Made by a program: the position numbers and the translations under genes
Shown: positions 4,811 to 5,721 of the stretch, piece after piece
Layout: every line of letters begins with the position of its first letter
How positions within the stretch are numbered: position 1 is the stretch's first letter
Source: Candidatus Scatomorpha stercoravium
GTDB lineage: Bacteria > Bacillota > Clostridia > Oscillospirales > Oscillospiraceae
DNA length: 5,721 bases
Direction: 5' to 3'
NCBI GenBank assembly: GCA_018716005.1
Contig: DVKN01000025.1
Coordinates: forward strand, 1-5,721
Notes under the pieces: model-generated
The model's database searches: none
What the model saw: only the letters and a program-made list of their open reading frames with translations
Told to the model about the DNA's origin: nothing

Positions 4811-5721
4811 ATGTACCTCCTGATTACCGCCTCGGCGACGCGCAGGCCGTCGACGGCGGCGCTGGTAATCCCGCCGGCCCAGCCCGGCCCCTCGCCGCAG
4901 GGGTAGAGGTTCGCGACGGCGCACTCGCGGCTCTCGCCGCGCGGTATGCGCACGGGGCTCGAGGAGCGCGTCTCCGGCCCGGTCAGCACGGCCTCGCCGT
5001 CCGCGAAGAGCGGCAGCTTCCTCGCGAGCAGCGGCAGCGCAGCGGCAAGAGAATCCGCGACTACCCCGGGCAGGACCTCGCGCAGGTCGCCCCAGAATAC
5101 GCCCGGAAGATAGCCCGGCTTCACGCCGCCCGGGCCGTTGCTCGCGCGGCGCGCGAGGAAGTCCCCGACGAGCTGCGCCGGGGCGGAATAATTGCCGCCG
5201 GCGTACAAAAAAGCCCTATGTTCTATCTCCCTCTGCCACTCGACGCCGCCCAGCGGGCCGGGATAGGGGAAATCCTCCGGCCTCACGCCGGCGAGCAGGG
5301 CGCTGTTCGCGTTCGGCATCGCGCGGCCGGAATAGCTCATGCCGTTCGTCACGACGCCGCCCTCCTCGCTCGCCGCGGCGATGACCTCGCCGCCGGGGCA
5401 CATGCAGAATGTGTAAACCCCGCGCCCGTCCGGGAGGCGGACGCTGAGGGAGTAGTCCGCGGCGGGGAGACGCTTCCCGCGCGGGATTCCGTACTGCTGA
5501 AGGTCGAGCGAGGCCTGCGGGTGCTCTATCCTCGCGCCGAGGGAGAAGGCCTTGGGCTCCATGGGCACGCCCGACGAGAGCAGCATCCGGAAAGTGTCCC
5601 GCGCGCTGTGCCCCGTCGCGAGCACGAGGGCGGAGCACTTTTCTATGTATTCAACGCCGCCGGAGGCGACCCGCGCCGCCGTGACCGCGCCGCTCTCGTC
5701 CCGGACGAGGCCAGTGAGCTT
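4807..5721 (-). CDS. FAD-dependent dehydrogenase, COG2509-like, C-terminal part
   Basis: Partial: the frame is open through the right edge and encodes 304 residues ending at TGA (4809-4807). Family proteins are, from memory, around 500 residues or more, so the N-terminal FAD-binding GxGxxG segment is missing from view. Recognisable blocks in fragment numbering are LVLATGHSARDTF (32-44), FCMCPGGEVI (105-114), VVTNGMSY (123-130), NANSALL (138-144), ETRSSSPVRIPR (250-261) and YPCGEGPGWAGGITSAAVDG (273-292). The last is the C-terminal FAD-contacting motif, with Pro where related proteins usually have Ala (GEGAG). These point to the uncharacterised COG2509 NAD(P)/FAD dehydrogenases. GTG at 5625 sits inside a strand that continues upstream, so it is not the start. 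The stop overlaps the next gene's ATG (ATGA, 4810-4807). The reaction and electron acceptor are unknown. Confidence 0.88.
   Translation of the reverse strand, partial: KLTGLVRDESGAVTAARVASGGVEYIEKCSALVLATGHSARDTFRMLLSSGVPMEPKAFSLGARIEHPQASLDLQQYGIPRGKRLPAADYSLSVRLPDGRGVYTFCMCPGGEVIAAASEEGGVVTNGMSYSGRAMPNANSALLAGVRPEDFPYPGPLGGVEWQREIEHRAFLYAGGNYSAPAQLVGDFLARRASNGPGGVKPGYLPGVFWGDLREVLPGVVADSLAAALPLLARKLPLFADGEAVLTGPETRSSSPVRIPRGESRECAVANLYPCGEGPGWAGGITSAAVDGLRVAEAVIRRYI
4816..4821 (-). promoter_or_regulatory. ribosome binding site setting the start of the 181-residue protein
   Basis: A perfect AGGAGG on the minus strand lies 5 nt before ATG at 4810-4808, within the final codons of the FAD dehydrogenase gene. 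It rules out the longer upstream frame as the start and supports coupled translation. Confidence 0.85.

Noticed and set aside
4811..4924. N-terminal extension of the 181-residue protein by 38 codons
   Set aside because: The extension is an Arg-rich readout of the FAD dehydrogenase gene in another frame, and a perfect AGGAGG stands 5 nt before ATG 4810.
1..5721. CRISPR array, tRNA, rRNA, transposase or toxin-antitoxin pair
   Set aside because: I looked on both strands and saw no regularly spaced repeats, no tRNA- or rRNA-like sequence, and no matching protein motifs.

Overview
The window is high-GC, almost fully coding bacterial DNA. Short Shine-Dalgarno sequences, a sigma70-type promoter, TTG initiation and ATGA stop/start overlaps are all visible. 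Gene content (a cyclic-glucan-synthase-like GH94 end, a PEPCK-like DUF4914 protein, a COG2509 FAD dehydrogenase) together with a composite palindromic repeat beginning AGCTCCCC suggests a high-GC Clostridia-type Bacillota, probably gut-associated. That assignment is inference; no rRNA or other marker gene is present.

Layout. Positions 2-607 (+) hold the C-terminal end of a GH94/cyclic beta-1,2-glucan synthase-like protein whose start lies outside the window. It converges on a minus-strand gene across a 58-bp gap carrying a perfect 15-bp stem that serves as a bidirectional terminator (618-651). Everything from 666 to 5721 is on the minus strand. In transcription order (right to left) this is: a partial FAD-dependent dehydrogenase (4807-5721), a 181-residue cysteine-rich protein of unknown function (4265-4810), a class I SAM methyltransferase (3537-4268), an SDR oxidoreductase (2638-3420), and a DUF4914-type PEPCK-like P-loop protein (666-2546).

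Transcription. The first three minus-strand genes overlap by ATGA at both junctions and form a tight translationally coupled unit. A roughly 90-bp composite repeat of three small hairpins (3452-3542) separates them from the SDR gene, which has its own -10 box and RBS next to the repeat. The DUF4914 gene has a convincing promoter (TTGACA, 17 bp, TACGAT) in the 91-bp gap downstream of the SDR gene. That promoter shows that the longest possible reading frame (TTG at 2609) is not the real start; TTG at 2546 with GTGAGG upstream is better. Its -35 box lies inside what looks like a decayed copy of the hairpin module found at 3494-3515.

Function. The genes do not form a recognisable pathway. The coupled trio of FAD dehydrogenase, unknown protein and methyltransferase is the most plausible functional unit, but its substrate cannot be read from sequence. 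I found no CRISPR array, tRNA, rRNA, transposase or defence system. The points most worth follow-up are the repeat and its possible promoter-embedded relic, the uncharacterised 181-residue protein, and the DUF4914 protein. No intergenic stretch exceeds about 120 bases, and all are described below.
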